A stretch of DNA of 64,000 nt, from assembly GCA_043228905.1 (NCBI GenBank), contig JBHGNT010000023.1:310001-374000 (forward strand). The letters run 5' to 3'. This stretch comes from Azolla caroliniana (lineage: Eukaryota > Polypodiophyta). Within the stretch, counting starts at the first letter, position 1. Every line of letters begins with the position of its first letter. The position numbers and the translations under genes are program-made. This document shows, piece after piece, positions 49,691 to 63,529 of this stretch. The notes beneath the pieces were generated by a model. That model was not told the origin of the DNA and searched no databases. It saw only the letters and a list, made by a program, of their open reading frames with translations.

Positions 49691-52600
49691 CGGATTTTTG
49701 TGTTCAAAGATTCGAATCGAAGCTAACAATACTAGCTATGATATGGAATTAAAAAATCAATATTTTGAAACTCAGGTCGACAGACATGAAGAAATTAGTA
49801 AATTAGGGGAGGGAGTTGACAAGAGCGCGAGAGTAAATTAAAATGTTCATACCTGGCTCGTGTGATCCCGAATTTTTGTGTTCAAAGATGCGAATCGAAG
49901 CTAACAACACTAACTATGATATGGAATTAAAAAATCAAGATTTTGAAACTTGGGTCGAGAGACATCAAGAAATTAGTAAATTACATGAGGGAGTTGAGAA
50001 GAGCGCGTGAGTAAATTAAAATGTTCATAGCTGGCTCGTGTGATATCGGATTTTAGTGTTCAAACATGCGAATCGAAGATAACAACACTAGCTATGATAT
50101 GGAATTAAAAAATCAAGATTTTGAAACTTGGGTCGAGAGACATCAAGAAATTAGTAAATTACATGAGGGAGTTGAGAAGAGCGCGTGAGTAAATTAAAAT
50201 GTTCATAGCTGGCTCGTGTGATATCGGATTTTAGTGTTCAAACATGCGAATCAAAGCTAACAACACTAGCTATGATAAGGAATTAAAAAATCAAGATTTT
50301 GAAACTCAGGTCGAGAGACATGAAGATATTAGTAAATTAGAGGAGGGAGTTGAGAAGAGCGCGTGAGTAAATTAAAATGTTCATAGCTGGCTCGTGTGAT
50401 CCCGGATTTTTATGTTCAAAGATGTGAATCGAAGCTAACAACACTACGTATGATATGGAATTAAAAAATCAAGATTTTGAAACTCAGGTTGAGAGACATC
50501 AAGAAATTAGTAAATTAGAGGAGGGAGCTAAGAAGAGCGCGTGAGTAAATTAAAATGTTCATAGCTGGCTCGTGTGATATCGGATTTTAGTGTTCAAACA
50601 TGCGAATCAAAGCTAACAACACTAGCTATGATAAGGAATGAAAAAATCAAGATTTTGAAACTCAGGTCGAGAGACATGAAGATATTAGTAAATTAGAGGA
50701 GGGAGTTGAGAAGAGCGCGTGAGTAAATTAAAATGTTCATAGCTGGCTCGTGTGATCCCGGATTTTTATGTTCAAACATGTGGATCGAAGCTAACAACAC
50801 TACGTATGATATGGAATTAAAAAATCAAGATTTTGAAACTCAGGTCGAGAGACATCAAGAAATTAGTAAATTAGAGGAGGGAGCTAAGAAGAGCGCGTGA
50901 GTAAATTAAAATGTTCATAGCTGGCTCGTGTGATATCGGATTTTAGTGTTCAAAGATGCGAATCGAAACTAACAACACGAGCTATGATATGGAATGAAAA
51001 AATCAAGATTTTGAAACTCACGTCGAGAGACATGAAGAAATTAGTAAATTAGAGGAGGGGGTTGAGAAGAGCACGTGAGTAAATTAAAATGTTCATAGCT
51101 GGCTCGTCTGATCCCGGATTTTTATGTTCAAAGATGCGAATCGAAGCTAACAACACTACGTATTATATGGAATGAAAAAATCAAGATTTTGAAACTCAGG
51201 TCGAGAGACATGAAGAAATTAGTAAATTAGCGGAGGGAGTTGATAAGAGCGCGTGAGTAAATTAAAATGGTCATACTTGGCTCGTGTGATCCCGGGATTT
51301 TGTGTTCAAAGATGCGAATCGAAGCTAACAACACTAGCTATGATATGGAATTAAAAAATCAAGATTTTGAAACTCAGGTCGAGAGACATGAAGAAGTTAG
51401 TAAATTAGGGGAGGGTGTTGACAAGAGCGCGTGAGTAAATTAAAATGTTCATACCTGGCTCGTGTGATCCCGGATTTTTGTGTTCAAAGATGCCAATCGA
51501 AGCTAACAGCACTAGCTACGATATGGAATTAAAAAATCAAGATTTTGAAACTCAGGTCGAGAGACATGAAGAAGTTAGTAAATTAGGGGAGGGTGTTGAC
51601 AAGAGCGCGTGAGTAAATTAAAATGTTCATACCGGGCTCGTGTGATCCCGGATTTTTGTGTTCAAAGATGCGAATCGAAGCTAACAACACTAGCTATGAT
51701 ATGGAATTAAAAAATCAAGATTTTGAAACTTGGGTCGAGAGACATGAAGAAATTAGTAAATTAGGGGAGGGAGCTAAGAAGAGCGCGTGAGTAAATTAAA
51801 ATGTTCATAGCTGGCTCGTGTGATCCCGGATTTTTGTGTTCAAAGATTCGAATCGAAGCTAACAATACTAGCTATGATATGGAATTAAAAAATCAATATT
51901 TTGAAACTCAGGTCGACAGACATGAAGAAATTAGTAAATTAGGGGAGGGAGTTGACAAGAGCGCGAGAGTAAATTAAAATGTTCATACCTGGCTCGTGTG
52001 ATCCCGAATTTTTGTGTTCAAAGATGCGAATCGAAGCTAACAACACTAACTATGATATGGAATTAAAAAATCAAGATTTTGAAACTTGGGTCGAGAGACA
52101 TCAAGAAATTAGTAAATTACATGAGGGAGTTGAGAAGAGCGCGTGAGTAAATTAAAATGTTCATAGCTGGCTCGTGTGATATCGGATTTTAGTGTTCAAA
52201 CATGCGAATCGAAGATAACAACACTAGCTATGATATGGAATTAAAAAATCAAGATTTTGAAACTTGGGTCGAGAGACATCAAGAAATTAGTAAATTACAT
52301 GAGGGAGTTGAGAAGAGCGCGTGAGTAAATTAAAATGTTCATAGCTGGCTCGTGTGATATCGGATTTTAGTGTTCAAACATGCGAATCAAAGCTAACAAC
52401 ACTAGCTATGATAAGGAATTAAAAAATCAAGATTTTGAAACTCAGGTCGAGAGACATGAAGATATTAGTAAATTAGAGGAGGGAGTTGAGAAGAGCGCGT
52501 GAGTAAATTAAAATGTTCATAGCTGGCTCGTGTGATCCCGGATTTTTATGTTCAAAGATGTGAATCGAAGCTAACAACACTACGTATGATATGGAATTAA

Positions 52601-53640
52601 AAAATCAAGATTTTGAAACTCAGGTTGAGAGACATCAAGAAATTAGTAAATTAGAGGAGGGAGCTAAGAAGAGCGCGTGAGTAAATTAAAATGTTCATAG
52701 CTGGCTCGTGTGATATCGGATTTTAGTGTTCAAACATGCGAATCAAAGCTAACAACACTAGCTATGATAAGGAATGAAAAAATCAAGATTTTGAAACTCA
52801 GGTCGAGAGACATGAAGATATTAGTAAATTAGAGGAGGGAGTTGAGAAGAGCGCGTGAGTAAATTAAAATGTTCATAGCTGGCTCGTGTGATCCCGGATT
52901 TTTATGTTCAAACATGTGGATCGAAGCTAACAACACTACGTATGATATGGAATTAAAAAATCAAGATTTTGAAACTCAGGTCGAGAGACATCAAGAAATT
53001 AGTAAATTAGAGGAGGGAGCTAAGAAGAGCGCGTGAGTAAATTAAAATGTTCATAGCTGGCTCGTGTGATATCGGATTTTAGTGTTCAAAGATGCGAATC
53101 GAAACTAACAACACGAGCTATGATATGGAATGAAAAAATCAAGATTTTGAAACTCACGTCGAGAGACATGAAGAAATTAGTAAATTAGAGGAGGGGGTTG
53201 AGAAGAGCACGTGAGTAAATTAAAATGTTCATAGCTGGCTCGTCTGATCCCGGATTTTTATGTTCAAAGATGCGAATCGAAGCTAACAACACTACGTATT
53301 ATATGGAATGAAAAAATCAAGATTTTGAAACTCAGGTCGAGAGACATGAAGAAATTAGTAAATTAGCGGAGGGAGTTGATAAGAGCGCGTGAGTAAATTA
53401 AAATGGTCATACTTGGCTCGTGTGATCCCGGGATTTTGTGTTCAACGATGCGAATCGAAGCTAACAACACTAGCTATGATATGGAATTAAAAAATCAAGA
53501 TTTTGAAACTCAGGTCGAGAGACATGAAGAAGTTAGTAAATTAGGGGAGGGTGTTGACAAGAGCGCGTGAGTAAATTAAAATGTTCATACCTGGCTCGTG
53601 TGATCCCGGATTTTTGTGTTCAAAGATGCCAATCGAAGCT
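49371..53640 (+). repeat. 12-monomer tandem duplication, 2,136 bp, two copies
   Basis: Marks 2,136 bp apart: AACAGCAC near 49,371 and 51,507; GAAGATAAC at 50,075 and 52,211; ATGTGGATCG near 50,781 and 52,917; CTCGTCTGATC near 51,105 and 53,241; and AGCGGAGGG in both. Each copy contains the CAATATTTTG/CGACAGAC monomer, the CATCAAG/ACATGAG pair, two GATAAGG monomers, two TACGTATGAT monomers, the CACGTG monomer and GTGTTGAC. Its left edge lies inside the second copy of the 6-monomer duplication, so it arose over or after that event. Confidence 0.9.
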
Positions 53641-54120
53641 AACAACACTAGTTATGATATGGAATTAAAAAATCAAGATTTTGAAACTCAGGTCGAGAGA
53701 CATGAAGAAATTAGTAAATTAGGGGAGGGAGTTGACCAGAGCGCGAGAGTAAATTAAAATGTTCATACCTGGCTCGTGTGATCCCGGAAATTTTTGTTCA
53801 AAGATGCGAATCGAAGCTAACAACACTAGCTATGATATGGAATTAAAAAATCAAGATTTTGAAACTCAGGTCGACAGACATGAAGAAGTTAGTAAATTAG
53901 GGGAGGGTGTTGACAAGAGCGCGTGAGTAAATTAAAATGTTCATACCTGGCTCGTGTGATCCCGGATTTTTGTGTTCAAAGATGCCAATCGAAGCTAACG
54001 ACACTAGTTATGATATGGAATTAAAAAATCAAGATTTTGAAACTCAGGTCGAGAGACGTGAAGAAATTAGTAAATTAGGGGAGGGAGTTGACAAGAGCGC
54101 GAGAGTAAATTAAAATGTTC
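53640..54120 (+). repeat. Short mixed stretch
   Basis: About three monomers of CCAATCG/TAGTTATGAT and CCGGAAATTT classes with private changes (GTTGACCAGAG, CTAACGACAC, GACGTGAAG). It links the 12-monomer duplication to the dimer HOR. No gene. Confidence 0.7.
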
Positions 54121-56200
54121 ATACTTGGCTCGTGTGATCCCGGGATTTTGTGTTCAAAGATGCGAATCGAAGCAAACAACACTAGCTATGATATGGAATG
54201 AAAAAATCAAGATTTTGAAACTCAGGTCGAGAGACATGAAGAAATTAGTAAAGTAGGGGAGCGAGTTGACAAGAGCGCGTGAGTAAATTAAAATGTTCAT
54301 AGCTGGCTCGTGTGATATCGGATTTTAGTGTTCATAGATGCGAATCGAAGCAAACAACACTACGTATGATATGGAATGAAAAAATCAAGATTTTGAAACT
54401 CAGGTCGAGAGACATGAAGAAATTAGTAAATTAGGGGAGGGAGTTGAAAAGAGCGCGTGAGTAAATTAAAATGTTCATACTTGGCTCGTGTGATCCCGGG
54501 ATTTTGTGTTCAAAGATGCGAATCGAAGCTAACAACACTAGCTATGATATGGAATTAAAAAATCAAGATTTTGAAACTCAGGTCGAGAGACATGAAGAAA
54601 TTAGTAAAGTAGGGGAGCGAGTTGACAAGAGCGCGAGAGTAAATTAAAATGTTCATAGCTGGCTCGTGTGATATCGGATTTTAGTGTTCATAGATGCGAA
54701 TCGAAGCAAACAACACTACGTATGATATGGAATAAAAAAATCAAGATTTTGAAACTCAGGTCGAGAGACATGAAGAAATTAGTAAATTAGGGGAGGGAGT
54801 TGATAAGAGCGCGTGAGTAAATTAAAATGTTCATACTTGGCTCGTGTGATCCCGGGATTTTGTGTTCAAAGATGCGAATCGAAGCTAACAACACTAGCTA
54901 TGATATGGAATTAAAAAATCAAGATTTTGAAACTCAGGTCGAGACACATGAAGAAATTAGTAAAGTAGGGGAGCGAGTTGACAAGAGCGCGAGAGTAAAT
55001 TAAAATGTTCATACTTGGCTCGTGTGATCCCGGGATTTTGTGTTCAAAGATGCGAATCGAAGCTAACAACACTAGCTATGATATGGAATTAAAAAATCAA
55101 GATTTTGAAACTCAGGTCGAGAGACATGAAGAAATTAGTAAAGTAGGGGAGCGAGTTGACAAGAGCGCGAGAGTAAATTAAAATGTTCATAGCTGGCTCG
55201 TGTGATATCGGATTTTAGTGTTCATAGATGCGAATCGAAGCAAACAACACTACGTATGATATGGAATGAAAAAATCAAGATTTTGAAACTCAGGTCGAGA
55301 GACATGAAGAAATTAGTAAATTAGGGGAGGGAGTTGATTAGAGCGCGTGAGTAAATTAAAATGTTCATACTTGGCTCGTGTGATCCCGGGATTTTGTGTT
55401 CAAAGATGCGAATCGAAGCTAACAACACTAGCTATGATATGGAATTAAAAAATCAAGATTTTGAAACTCAGGTCGAGAGACATGAAGAAATTAGTAAAGT
55501 AGGGGAGCGAGTTGACAAGAGCGCGAGAGTAAATTAAAATGTTCATAGCTGGCTCGTGTGATATCGGATTTTAGTGTTCATAGATGCGAATCGAAGCAAA
55601 CAACACTACGTATGATATGGAATAAAAAAATCAAGATTTTGAAACTCAGGTCGAGAGACATGAAGAAATTAGTAAATTAGGGGAGGGAGTTGATAAGAGC
55701 GCGTGAGTAAATTAAAATGTTCATACTTGGCTCGTGTGATCCCGGGATTTTGTGTTCAAAGATGCGAATCGAAGCTAACAACACTAGCTATGATATGGAA
55801 TTAAAAAATCAAGATTTTGAAACTCAGGTCGAGAGACATCAAGAAATTAGTAAATTACATGACGGAGTTGAGAAGAGCGCGTGAGTAAATTAAAATGTTC
55901 ATAGCTGGCTCGTGTGATATCGGATTTTACTGTTCATAGATGCGAATCGAAGCAAACAACACTACGTATGATATGGAATAAAAAAATCAAGATTTTGAAA
56001 CTCAGGTCGAGAGACATGAAGAAATTAGTAAATTAGGGGAGGGAGTTGATAAGAGCGCGTGAGTAAATTAAAATGTTCATACTTGGCTCGTGTGATCCCG
56101 GGATTTTGTGTTCAAAGATGCGAATCGAAGCTAACAACACTAGCTATGATATGGAATTAAAAAATCAAGATTTTGAAACTCAGGTCGAGACACATGAAGA
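54120..56200 (+). repeat. Dimer HOR, mostly 356 bp
   Basis: The private GGGGAGCGAGTTGAC box gives GCGAG marks at 54,261, 54,617, 54,973, 55,151 and 55,507: steps of 356, 356, 178 and 356 bp. The dimer alternates a CATACTTGG/CCCGGG monomer with the GCGAG box and a GATATCGG monomer leading to TAGATGCGAATCG and TACGTATGAT. One TACGTATGAT monomer is missing between 54,973 and 55,151. The last repeats replace the GCGAG monomer with CATCAAG/ACATGACGG. Confidence 0.88.
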
Positions 56201-58870
56201 AGTTAGTAAATTAGGGGAGGGTGTTGACAAGAGCGCGTGAGTAAATTAAAATGTTCATACCTGGCTCGTGTGATCCCGGATTTTTGTGTTCAAAGATGCG
56301 AATCGAAGCTAACAACACTGGCTATGATATGGAATTAAAAAATCAAGATTTTGAAACTCAGGTCGAGAGACATGAAGAAATTAGTAAAGTAGGGGAGGGA
56401 GTTGAGGAGAGCGCGTGAGTAAATTAAAATGTTCATAGCTGGCTCGTGTGATATCGGATTTTAGTGTTGAAACATGCAAATCGAAGCTAACAACACTAAC
56501 TATGATATGGAATTGAAAAATCAAGATTTTGAAACTTCGGTCGAGAGATATCAAGAAATTAGTAAATTACATGAGGGAGTTGAGAAGAGCGCGTGAGTAA
56601 ATTAAAATGTTCATAGCTGGCTCGTGTGATATCGGATTTTAGTGTTCAAACATGCGAATCGAAGCTAACAACACTAGCTATGATATGGAATTAAAAAATT
56701 AAGATTTTGAAACTCAGGTCGAGAGACATGAAGAAATTAGTAAATTAGGGGAGGGAGTTGAGAAGAGCGCGTGAGTAAATTAAAATGTTCATAGCTGGCT
56801 CGTGTGATATCGGATTTTAGTGTTGAAACATGCGAATCAAAGCTAACAACACTAGCTATGATAAGGAATTAAAAAATCAAGATTTTGTAACTCAGGTCGA
56901 GAGACATGAAGATATTAGTAAATTAGAGGAGGGAGTTGAGAAGAGCGCGTGAGTAAATTAAAATGTTCATAGCTGGCTCGTGTGATCCCGGATGCGAATC
57001 GAAGCTAACAATACTAGCTACGATATGGAATTAAAAAATCAAGATTTTGAAACTCAGGTGGAGAGACATGAAGAAATTAGTAAATTAGGGGAGGGAGTTG
57101 ATCAGAGCGCGTGAGTAAATTAAAATGTTCATACTTGGCTCGTGTGATCCCGGGATTTTGTGTTCAAAGATGCGAATCGAAGCTAACAACACTAGCTAGG
57201 ATATGGAATTAGAAAATCAAGATTTTGAAACTTGGGTCGAGAGACATGAAGAAATTAGTAAATTAGGGGAGGGAGCTAAGAAGAGCGCGTGAGTAAATTA
57301 AAATGTTCATACCTGGCTCGTGTGATCCCGGGATTTTGTGTTCAAAGATGCCAATCGAAGCTAACAACACTAGCTGTGATATGGAATTAAAAAATCAAGA
57401 TTTTGAAACTCAGGTCGAGAGACATGAAGAAGTTAGTAAATTAGAGGAGGGTGTGGACAAGAGCGCGTGAGTAAATTAAAATGTTCATACCTGGCTCGTG
57501 TGATATCGGATTTTAGTGTTCAAAGATATGAATCGAAACTAACAACACGAGCTATGATATGGAATGAAAAAATCAAGATTTTGAAACTCACGTCGAGAGA
57601 CATGAAGAAATTAGTAAATTAGAGGAGGGGGTTGAGAAGAGCACGTGAGTAAATTAAAATGTTCATAGCTGGCTCGTGTGATCCCGGATTTTTGTGTTCA
57701 AAGATGCCAATCGAAGCTAACAACACTAGCTATGATATAGAATTAAAAAATCAAGATTTTGAAACTCAGGTCGACAGACATGAAGAAATTAGTAAATTAG
57801 GGGAGGGAGTTGACAAGAGCGCGAGAGTAAATTAAAATGTTCATACCTGGCTCGTGTGATCCCGAATGTTTGTGTTCAAAGATGCGAATCGAAGCTAGCA
57901 ACACTAGCTATGATATGGAATTAAAAAATCAAGATTTTGAAACTTGGGTCGAGAGACATGACGAAATTAGTAAATTAGAGGAGGGAGCTAAGTAGAGCGC
58001 GTGAGTAAATTAAAATGTTCATAGCTGGCTCGTGTGATATCGGATTTGAGTGTTCAAACATGCGAATCGAAGCTAACAACACTAGCTAGGATATGGAATT
58101 AAACAATCAAGATTTTGAAACTCACGTCGAGAGAGATGAACAAATTAGTAAATTAGGGGAGGGAGTTGATAAGAGCGCGTGAGTAAATTAAAATGTTCAT
58201 ACCTTGCTCGTGTGATATCGGATTTTAGTGTTCAAACATGCGAATCGAAGCTAACAACACTAGCTACGATATGGAATTAAAAATTCAAGATTTTGAAACT
58301 TGGGTCGAGAGACATGAAAAAATTAGTAAATTAGAGGAGGGTGTTGACGAGAGCGCGTGAGTAAATTAAAATGTTCATAGCTGGCTCGTGTGATATCGGA
58401 TTTTCGTGTTCAAACATGCAAATCGAAGCTAACAACACTAGCTATGATAAGGAATGAAAAAATCAAGATTTTGAAACTCAGGTCGAGAGACATGAAGAAA
58501 TTAGTAAATTAGGGGAGGGAGTTGACAAGAGCGCGTGAGTAAATTAAAATGTTCATAGCTGGCTCGTGTGATCCCGGATTTTTGTGTTCAAACATGCGAA
58601 TCGAAGCTAACACTAGCTAGGATATGGAATTAAAAAATCAAGATTTTGAAACTCAGGTCGAGAGATATGAAGAAATTAGTAAATTAGAGGAGGGAGTTGA
58701 GAAGAGCGCATGAGTAAATTAAAATGTTCATAGCTGGATCGTGTGATATCGGATATTACTGTTCAAAGATGCCAATCGAAGCTAACAACACTAGCTAGGA
58801 TATGGAATTAAAAAATCCAGATTTTGAAACTTGGGTCGAGAGACATGAAGAAATTAGTAAATTAGGAGAG
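56200..58870 (+). repeat. Heterogeneous satellite block
   Basis: Monomers carry many private substitutions and few repeated marks: GTGTTGAAAC, GTCGAGATATC, GTGTGGACAAG, GAATGTTTG, GCTAGCAAC, AAACAATC, GTTGACGAGAG. A 16-bp deletion lies in the monomer at 56,864 and a 3-bp loss in GCTAACACTAG near 58,609. No HOR period is visible and there is no gene. The greater divergence suggests older, less homogenised sequence. Confidence 0.75.
56864..57025 (+). repeat. Shortened monomer, 162 bp (16-bp deletion)
   Basis: Anchors at 56,864 and 57,026 are 162 bp apart. GATCCCGGA joins TGCGAATC directly, losing monomer positions about 130-145, the TTTTTGTGTTCAAAGA segment. GA is shared at the joint. Confidence 0.9.
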
Positions 58871-60900
58871 GGAATTGAGAAGAGCGCGTGAGTAAATTAA
58901 AATGTTCATAGCTGGCTCGTGTGATATCGGATTTTAGTGTTCAAACATGCGAATCGAAGGTAACAACACTAGCTGTGATATGCAATTAAAAAATCAAGAT
59001 TTTGAATCTCAGGTCGAGAGACATGAAGAAGTTAGTAAATTAGGGGAGGGAGTTGACAAGAGCGCGAGAGTAAATTAAAATGTTCATACCTGGCTAGTGT
59101 GATCCCGGATTTTTGTGTTCAAAGATGCGAATCGAAGCTAACAACACTGGCTATGATATGGAATTAAAAAATCAAGATTTTGAAACTTGGGTCGAGAGAC
59201 ATGAAGAAATTAGTAAATTACATGAGGGAGTTGAGAAGAGCGCGTGAGTAAATTAAAATGTTCATAGCTGGCTCGTGTGATATCGGATTTTAGTGTTCAA
59301 ACATGGGAATTGAAGCTAACAACACTAGCTATGATATGGAATTTAAAAATCGAGATTTTGAAACTTGGGTCGAGAGACATGAAGAAATTAGTAAATTAGG
59401 AGAGGGAATTGAGAAGAGCGCGTGAGTAAATTAAAATGTTCATAGCTGGCTCGTGTGATATCGGATTTTAGTGTTCAAACATGCGAATCGAAGGTAACAA
59501 CACTAGCTGTGATATGGAATTAAAAAATCAAGATTTTGAATCTCAGGTCGAGAGACATGAAGAAGTTAGTAAATTAGGGGAGGGAGTTGACAAGAGCGCG
59601 AGAGTAAATTAAAATGTTCATACCTGGCTAGTGTGATCCCGGACTTTTGTGTTCAAAGATGCGAATCGAAGCTAACAACACTGGCTATGATATGGAATTA
59701 AAAAATCAAGATTTTGAAACTTGGGTCGAGAGACATGAAGAAATTAGTAAATTACATGAGGGAGTTGAGAAGAGCGCGTGAGTAAATTAAAATGTTCATA
59801 GCTGGCTCGTGTGATATCGGATTTTAGTGTTCAAACATGGGAATCGAAGCTAACAACACTAGCTATGATATGGAATTAAAAAATCTAGATTTTGAAACTT
59901 GGGTCGAGAGACATGAAGAAATTAGTAAATTAGGAGAGGGAATTGAGAAGAGCGCGTGAGTAAATTAAAATGTTCATAGCTGGCTCGTGTGATATCGGAT
60001 TTTAGTGTTCAAACATGCGAATCGAAGGTAACAACACTAGCTGTGATATGGAATTAAAAAATCAAGATTTTGAATCTCGGGTCGAGAGACATGAAGAAGT
60101 TAGTAAATTAGGGGAGGGAGTTGACAAGAGCGCGAGAGTAAATTAAAATGTTCATACCTGGCTAGTGTGATCCCGGACTTTTGTGTTCAAAGATGCGAAT
60201 CGAAGCTAACAACACTGGCTATGATATGGAATTAAAAAATCAAGATTTTGAAACTTGGGTCGAGAGACATGAAGAAATTAGTAAATTACATGAGGGAGTT
60301 GAGAAGAGCGCGTGAGTAAATTAAAATGTTCATAGCTGGCTCGTGTGATATCGGATTTTAGTGTTCAAACATGGGAATCGAAGCTAACAACACTAGCTAT
60401 GATATGGAATTAAAAAATCTAGATTTTGAAACTTGGGTCGAGAGACATGAAGAAATTAGTAAATTAGGAGAGGGAATTGAGAAGAGCGCGTGAGTAAATT
60501 AAAATGTTCATAGCTGGCTCGTGTGATATCGGATTTTAGTGTTCAAACATGCGAATCGAAGGTAACAACACTAGCTGTGATATGGAATTAAAAAATCAAG
60601 ATTTTGAATCTCAGGTCGAGAGACATGAAGAAGTTAGTAAATTAGGGGAGGGAGTTGACAAGAGCGCGAGAGTAAATTAAAATGTTCATACCTGGCTCGT
60701 GTGATCCCGGATTTTTGTGTTCAAAGATGCGAATCGAAGCTAACAACACTGGCTATGATATGGAATTAAAAAATCAAGATTTTGAAACTTGGGTCGAGAG
60801 ACATGAAGAAATTAGTAAAGTAGGGGAGGGAGTTGAGAAGAGCGCGTGAGTAAATTAAAATGTTCATAGCTGGCTCGTGTGATCCCGGATTTTTATGTTC
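58871..60900 (+). repeat. Trimer HOR, 534 bp, about four units
   Basis: The private GGAATTGAGAAG box occurs at 58,871, 59,405, 59,939 and 60,473, exactly 534 bp apart. Each unit holds: a GAATCGAAGGTAACAAC monomer with GAATCTC and GCGAGAG; a monomer reached through CATACCTGGCTAGTGTG with CACTGGCTATG and ACATGAG; and an AAATCTAG, AAATCGAG or AAATCCAG monomer with GGAGAGGGAATTG. The last unit has CTCGTGTG in place of CTAGTGTG and departs near 60,810 with a GTAGGGGAGG monomer. Confidence 0.92.
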
Positions 60901-62005
60901 AAAGATGCGAATCGAAGCTAACAACACTACGTATGATATGGAATGAAAAAATCAAGATTTTGAAACTCAGGTCGAGAGACATGAAGAAATTAGTAAATTA
61001 GAGGAGGGTGTTGCAAGAGCGCGTGAGTAAATTAAAATGTTCATAGCTGGCTCGTGTGATATCGGATTTTTGTGTTCAGAGATACGAATCGAAGCTAACA
61101 ACACTAGCTATGATATGGAATTAAAAAATCAAGATTTTGAAACTTAGGTCGAGAGATATGAAGAAATTAGTATATTAGAGGAATGTGTTGATAAGAGCGC
61201 GCGAGTAAATTAAAATGTTCATACCTGGCTCGTGTGATCCCGGATTTTTGTGTTCAAAGATGCCCATCGAAACTAACAACACTAGCTAGGATATGGAATT
61301 AAAAAATCAAGATTTTGAAACTTGGGTCGAGAGACATGAAGAAATTAGTAAATTAGAGGAGGGAGCTAGGAAGAGCGCGTGAGTAAATTAAAATGTTCAT
61401 AGCTGGTTCGTGTGATATCGGATTTTAGTGTTCAAACATGCAAATCGAAGCTAACAATACTAGCTACGATATGGAATTAAAAAATCAAGATTTTGAAACT
61501 CAGGTCGACAGACATGAAGAAATTAGTAAATTAGAGGAGGGTGTTGACAAGAGCGCGTGAGTAAATTAAAATGTTCATACCTGGCTCGTGTGATCCCGGA
61601 TTTTAGTGTTGAAACATGCAAATCGAAGCTAACAACACTAGCTACGATATGGAATTAAAAAATCAAGATTTTGAAACTTGGGTCGAGAGACATGAAGAAA
61701 TTAGTAAATTACAGGAGGGTGTTGACGAGATCGTGTGAGTAAATTAAAATGTTCATCCCTGGCGCGTGTGATATCGGATTTTTGTGTTCAGAGATGCCAA
61801 TCGAAGCTAACAACACTAGCTTTAATATGGAATTAAAAAATCAAGATTTTGAAACTCAGGTCGAGAGAGATGAAGAAATTAGTAAATTAGGGGATGGAGT
61901 TGACAAGAGCGCGTGAGTAAATTAAAATGTTCATACCTGGCTCGTGTGATCCCGGATTTTTGTGTTCAAGGATGCGAATCGAAGCTAACAACACTAGCTA
62001 TGATA

Positions 62006-62141
62006 TGAAATGAAAAAATAAAGATTTTGAAACTCAGGTCGAGAGCGCGTGAGTAAATTAAAATGTTCATAGCTGGCTCGTGTGATATCGGATTTTTGTG
62101 TTCAAACATGCGAATCGAAGCTAACAACACTTGCTATGATA
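62006..62141 (+). repeat. Truncated monomer, 136 bp (42-bp deletion)
   Basis: GGTCGAGAG joins CGCGTGAGTAAATT, losing monomer positions about 41-82. AGAG stands at the end of the left flank and again just before the right flank, so the joint has about 4 bp of homology. It removes the purine-rich middle. Confidence 0.9.
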
Positions 62142-63386
62142 TGGAATTAAAAAATCAAGATTTTGAAACTCAGGTCGAGAGACATGAAGAAATTAGTAAA
62201 TTAGAGGAGGGGCTTGAGAAGAGCGCGTGAGTAATTAAAATGTTCATAGCTGGCTCGTGTGATCCCGGATTTTTATGTTCAAAGATGCGAATCGAAGCTA
62301 ACAACACTACGTATGATATGGAATGAAAAAATCAAGATTTTGAAACTCAGGTCGAGAGACATGAAGAAATTAGTAAATTAGGGGAGGGAGTTGATAAGAG
62401 CGCGTGAGTAAATTAAAATGTTCATACCTGGCTCGTGTGATCCCGGGATTTTGTGTTCAAAGATGCGAATCGAAGCTAACAACACTAGCTATGATATGGA
62501 ATTAAAAAATTAAGATTTTGAAACTCAGGTTGAGAGACATGAAGAAGTTAGTAAATTAGGGGAGGGTGTTGACAAGAGTGTGTGAGTAAATTAAAATATT
62601 CATAGCTGGCTCGTGTGATATCGGATTTTAGTGTTCAGAGATGCCAATCAAAGCTAACAACATTAGGTGTAATATGGAATTAAAAAATCAAGATTTTGAA
62701 ACTTGGGTCGAGAGACATGGAGAAATTAGTAAATTAGGGGAGGGAGTTGAGAAGAGCGCGTGAGTAAATTAAAATGTTCATAGCTGGTTCGTGTGATATC
62801 GGATTTTAGTGTTCAAACATGCAAATCGAACTTAACAATACTAGCTACGATATGGAATTAAAAAATCAAGATTTTGAAACTCAGGTCGAGAGACATGAAG
62901 AAATTAGTAAATTAGGGGAGGGTGTTGACAAGAGCGCGTGAGTAAATTAAAATATTCATACCTGGCTCGTGTGATCCCGGATTTTTGTGTTCAAAGATGC
63001 CAATCGAAGCTAACAACACTAGTTATGATATGGAATTAAAAAATCAAGATTTTGAAACTCAGGTCGAGAGACATGAAGAAATTAGTAAATTAGGGCAGGG
63101 AGTTGACAAGAGCGCGAGAGTAAATTAAAATGTTCATACCTGGCTCGTGTGATCCCGGAAATTTGTGTTCAAAGATGCGAATCGAAGCTAACAACACTAG
63201 TTATGATATGGAATTAAAAAATCAAGATTTTGAAACTCAGGTCGAGAGACATGAAGAAATTAGTAAATTAGGGGAGGGAGTTGACAAGAGCGCGAGAGTA
63301 AATTAAAATGTTCATAGCTGGCTCGTGTGATATCGGATTTTCGTGTTCATAGATGCGAATCGAAGCAAACAACACTACGTATGCTA

Positions 63387-63529
63387 TGGAATGAAAAAAT
63401 CAAGATTTTGAAACTCAGGTCGAGAGACATGAAGAAATTAGTAAATTAGGGGAGGGAGTTGATAAGAGCGCGTGAGTAAATTAAAATGTTCATACATGCG
63501 AATCGAAGCTAACAACACTAACTATGATA
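63387..63529 (+). repeat. Truncated monomer, 143 bp (35-bp deletion)
   Basis: TGTTCATA joins CATGCGAATCG, losing monomer positions about 109-143, including the GGCTCGTG element and the variable palindrome box. It lies directly before an even shorter fragment. Confidence 0.9.
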
